DNA of 7,371 bases, taken from positions 1 through 7,371 of the forward strand of contig CAUBGU010000068.1 of the NCBI GenBank assembly GCA_958435545.1, in the 5' to 3' direction. The translations under genes were made by a program, and so were the position numbers. The stretch comes from an uncultured Collinsella sp. (lineage in GTDB: Bacteria; Actinomycetota; Coriobacteriia; Coriobacteriales; Coriobacteriaceae). Positions 5,237-7,371 of this stretch are shown one piece after another. The notes below the pieces were generated by a model, which did not search any database, was not told the origin of the DNA, and saw only the letters and a program-made list of their open reading frames with translations. The first letter of the stretch is position 1. The number at the start of each line of letters is the position of its first letter.

Positions 5237-6364
5237 ATGACGACTTCTTATAAAACGATGGTGGTAAAGATCGGTTCGTCCACGGTGGTGGGCGCCGATG
5301 GCAAGGTCAACCGCGCCTTTATCGGCGGACTTGCCGATCAAGCCGCAGCGCTGCGCAAGCTCGGCTGGCGTCTGGTCGTGGTGAGCTCGGGCGCTATTGC
5401 CTGTGGCTATCCCGTGTTGGGCTTCGACCGCAAGCCGGTCGGCGACCTTCCGAGCCTGCAGGCCTGCGCCTCGGCTGGTCAGTGCATCATCTCGTCGGCC
5501 TACGACGAGGAGTTCCATGCGCGCGACCTGCTTACCTCGCTCGTGCTGCTCACGCGTCACGACACGGCGCGTCGCACGTCCTACCTGCACGCGCGCGACG
5601 CCCTGCTGCGTCTGGTGGAGCTGGGCGTGGTGCCGGTCGTCAACGAGAACGACACCGTTACCGTCGACGAGATCAAGTTTGGCGACAACGACACACTGGC
5701 GGCGCTCGTGAGCTGCCTGGTATCTGCCGATCTGTGCGTGACGCTCTCGGACATCGATGGTCTCTATACTGCCAATCCGCATGAGGACCCCACGGCCGAG
5801 TTTGTTCCTGTCGTGCATAAGATCGATGCCAAGATTATTGCCTCGGCGGGCGATTCTTCCACATCGGTGGGCACGGGCGGCATGATTACCAAGATCCGCG
5901 CGAGTCGCATCCTGATGACGGCGGGCATTCAGAGCGTGATTTGCTCGGGCGAGGAGCCCGATGCGCTCGTGCGCCTCGCCCGCGGCGAGAGCGTGGGCAC
6001 ACTGTTCGATCCGCCGGCGGAGCGTCTGGACATCGCGCCCCGCAAGCTGTGGATCGCGCTGGGCGACAAGGCACATGGGTCGGTGACGGTTGATGATGGT
6101 GCTGCGAAGGCGCTGGTTAGCCGTGGCTCTTCCTTGCTTGCGGTGGGTATTCGCGAGGTCGATGGCCAGTTTGCCGAGGGCGATGTGCTCGATGTGTGCG
6201 ATCCGAGCGGTATGGTCGTCGCCCGCGGTATCGCCGAGGCCGATTCGGACGTGCTGGAACTTGCTGCCGGTCGCCGCCAGGACCAGATCGCCAGCAACCG
6301 CCTGCTCGCTAACCTGGCCGAGAAGCCGGCGATACACAGGGATAACTTGATCGTATTTGCATAA
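5237..6364 (+). CDS. proB: Glutamate 5-kinase with C-terminal PUA domain
   Basis: This enzyme phosphorylates L-glutamate to glutamyl 5-phosphate with ATP, the first and normally proline-inhibited step of proline synthesis (EC 2.7.2.11). The 375 residues match full-length ProB. The amino acid kinase domain covers about 5-260: MVVKIGSSTV (8-17) at the phosphate site, VVSSGAIACGY (48-58), VVPVVNENDTV (131-141), KFGDNDTLAALV (147-158), TLSDIDGLYTANP (169-181) and VGTGGMITKIRASRI (211-225). A PUA domain follows from about 268 to 350 (RKLWIALG through GIAEADSDVL). The ATG at 5237 gives the usual short N-terminus, but the upstream GATTGGTTTGACGT contains no good Shine-Dalgarno sequence. The usual partner proA is not next to it; the gene is followed by a terminator and a convergent gene. 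Glutamyl phosphate is unstable, so proA must be encoded elsewhere. Confidence 0.96.
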   Translation: MTTSYKTMVVKIGSSTVVGADGKVNRAFIGGLADQAAALRKLGWRLVVVSSGAIACGYPVLGFDRKPVGDLPSLQACASAGQCIISSAYDEEFHARDLLTSLVLLTRHDTARRTSYLHARDALLRLVELGVVPVVNENDTVTVDEIKFGDNDTLAALVSCLVSADLCVTLSDIDGLYTANPHEDPTAEFVPVVHKIDAKIIASAGDSSTSVGTGGMITKIRASRILMTAGIQSVICSGEEPDALVRLARGESVGTLFDPPAERLDIAPRKLWIALGDKAHGSVTVDDGAAKALVSRGSSLLAVGIREVDGQFAEGDVLDVCDPSGMVVARGIAEADSDVLELAAGRRQDQIASNRLLANLAEKPAIHRDNLIVFA

Positions 6365-6408
6365 AGAAAGACAGCACTGCGGATCGTTTCCCGCAGCGCT
6401 GTCTTTCT
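6365..6408. terminator. Bidirectional terminator between convergent genes
   Basis: AGAAAGACAGC (6365-6375) and GCTGTCTTTCT (6398-6408) are perfect 11-base arms. After one A/C mismatch the stem continues with CTGCGG/CCGCAG around loop ATCGTTTC. The lower arm supplies a U-rich stretch on the 3' side in either direction of reading. It begins right after the proB stop and probably ends transcription of both proB and the minus-strand hydrolase. Confidence 0.8.
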
Positions 6409-6409
6409 C

Positions 6410-6463
6410 GTGCCGGCACTTGGGGACGTTCCTTTTGTGCCGGCAGGTGGGGACACTCCTTTG
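6410..6463. repeat. Two tandem copies of a 27-base intergenic repeat
   Basis: Copy 1 covers 6410-6436 and copy 2 covers 6437-6463. Both read GTGCCGGCA, two variable bases, TGGGGAC, two variable bases, then TCCTTT and a last variable base; they agree at 22 of 27 positions. Copy 1 opens with the palindrome GTGCCGGCAC. Copy 2 ends exactly at the base before the hydrolase stop codon. The motif resembles intergenic repeats I associate with Coriobacteriia, which is a recollection and not a search result. Confidence 0.75.
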
Positions 6464-7371
6464 TTAGAAGATCCGGCGCAGGTCTCCGCGGTTGAGCGCT
6501 TCGTCGAAGAGGTGCTTGAACACCGCGCTGCCGTGCAGGCCGTCGTGCTCGAACTCGTTGGTCACCCAGGCATGCGAGTCGCCCACGCGGCTGAGCGTAT
6601 CGAGCTGCATGCCCGAATCGACGTACATATCGTCGAAATACACCGCGGCCTGGAGTGGCACCTCGTTGCAGGCTAGGCGCTGCGGGTCGTAGATCTTGTC
6701 CCAGCTGGTGTCTTCCATCAGCAGGTCCATGGCGGGCTTAAACGGCATAAGCTCGGGCATCTGCTCAAACATCCACGGGAACATGGCCTCGCCGGTAAAC
6801 ATGAGCGGGCGCGCGAGTGTGTCGAACTCGGCACGATGGGCCTTCTCCTCTGCTGCGGCCCAGCGAATGGGCATGGTGTCGCCGTCGGCGTAGATAAACT
6901 CCTGCAGCGTCCAGTACAGCGGGTTTGTACGCGTGTTGGTGCGCTCGAAGGCGCGCATCAAAAAGCTGTCGGATACCGAGGAGCCGCAGCTAAGCGTACC
7001 GTCGCCAGTAACAAACGCGTGATCGATAATCCAATGCATGCGCTCAAAGCTCGGCTTCATGCCAAAGTCGCTGCCCATGAGCTGTAGGCGCTCGACCGTC
7101 ATCGGCGAGCCGTCGGGCAGCACGGGCTTCTGGGCCTCGAGCGCATCGGCCAGGGCTGCCACGCGGTCGACGTCAGCGGGGTAGCGGTCATAATACTGCT
7201 GCGTCTTGGCGGCCATGCGCGGGAAGGTGTGCGCGTAGACCTCGCTTGCGCTCGCCGGCACGTGGGGGATGCCGCCGCAGGTAAAGCTTGCCGCTATGCC
7301 CTCGGGGAAGAGCGACAGATAGCTCAACGTCAAAAAGCCGCCGTAGCTCTGCCCGAGTGTGACCCAGGGCT
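6464..7371 (-). CDS. Alpha/beta hydrolase, proline iminopeptidase-like (S33), N-terminus outside window
   Basis: The reading frame is open to the right edge, so about 301 C-terminal residues are present and the start is missing. The first visible residues, PWVTLGQSYGGFLTLSYL, carry the nucleophile elbow GQSYGG (Ser codon at 7348-7346), which is characteristic of proline iminopeptidase-type S33 hydrolases. A helical cap region follows. Near the C-terminus, VYFDDMYVD holds the likely catalytic Asp and EFEHDGLHG the likely catalytic His. Members of this larger actinobacterial type are a little over 400 residues, so roughly a quarter of the protein lies outside. The likely activity is release of N-terminal proline or another residue from peptides in the cytoplasm; exact specificity cannot be read. 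A TTG at 7333 is in frame but lies after the nucleophile motif and cannot be the start. It is convergent with proB and shares its terminator. Confidence 0.88.
   Translation of the reverse strand, partial: PWVTLGQSYGGFLTLSYLSLFPEGIAASFTCGGIPHVPASASEVYAHTFPRMAAKTQQYYDRYPADVDRVAALADALEAQKPVLPDGSPMTVERLQLMGSDFGMKPSFERMHWIIDHAFVTGDGTLSCGSSVSDSFLMRAFERTNTRTNPLYWTLQEFIYADGDTMPIRWAAAEEKAHRAEFDTLARPLMFTGEAMFPWMFEQMPELMPFKPAMDLLMEDTSWDKIYDPQRLACNEVPLQAAVYFDDMYVDSGMQLDTLSRVGDSHAWVTNEFEHDGLHGSAVFKHLFDEALNRGDLRRIF

Noticed and set aside
5180..6337. Open frame of 385 codons on the minus strand opposite proB
   Set aside because: It is long but fully antisense to an intact proB. Its His/Arg/Ala-rich product has no family features. 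Long antisense frames are expected with this codon bias.

Overview
The window reads as ordinary chromosomal DNA of a GC-rich actinobacterium, most likely of the Coriobacteriia and perhaps Collinsella. This placement is an inference from the strong G/C bias at third codon positions, the gene set, and a short GTGCCGGCA/TGGGGAC intergenic repeat that resembles repeats I associate with that group. No search could be run to confirm it. No prophage, transposase, CRISPR array or defence gene is visible.

Layout, left to right. A membrane polyprenyl-phosphate sugar-1-phosphate transferase of the WecA/TagO family lies on the minus strand (168-1367). Upstream of it is about 525 bases without a protein gene. 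That gap holds the best non-coding signal of the window: a rod-shaped structured RNA of about 180 nt on the minus strand, ending in a terminator hairpin, which I tentatively call 6S-like. Its start lies back to back with a candidate promoter for the next plus-strand gene.

The plus-strand block then runs as follows: a PflX-type radical SAM protein (1894-2832); an alanine tRNA with anticodon CGC, which has its own strong promoter and terminator (2931-3090); a small unrecognised protein with a charged coiled coil, a Pro/Ala/Lys linker and a C-terminal membrane anchor (3109-3567); nicotinate phosphoribosyltransferase (3652-5157); and glutamate 5-kinase (5237-6364). A long hairpin after glutamate 5-kinase probably ends transcription from both sides. 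It is followed by two diverged copies of a 27-base repeat. These abut the stop codon of a minus-strand alpha/beta hydrolase of the proline iminopeptidase type, which runs off the right edge.

The genes do not form one pathway. They cover cell-envelope polymer initiation, NAD salvage, the first step of proline synthesis, radical-enzyme chemistry, peptide hydrolysis and translation. The pncB and proB genes are co-directional, 79 bases apart, and may share a transcript, although a hairpin sits between them. The most interesting items are the structured RNA with its overlapping divergent promoters, the small tail-anchored protein, and the intergenic repeats.
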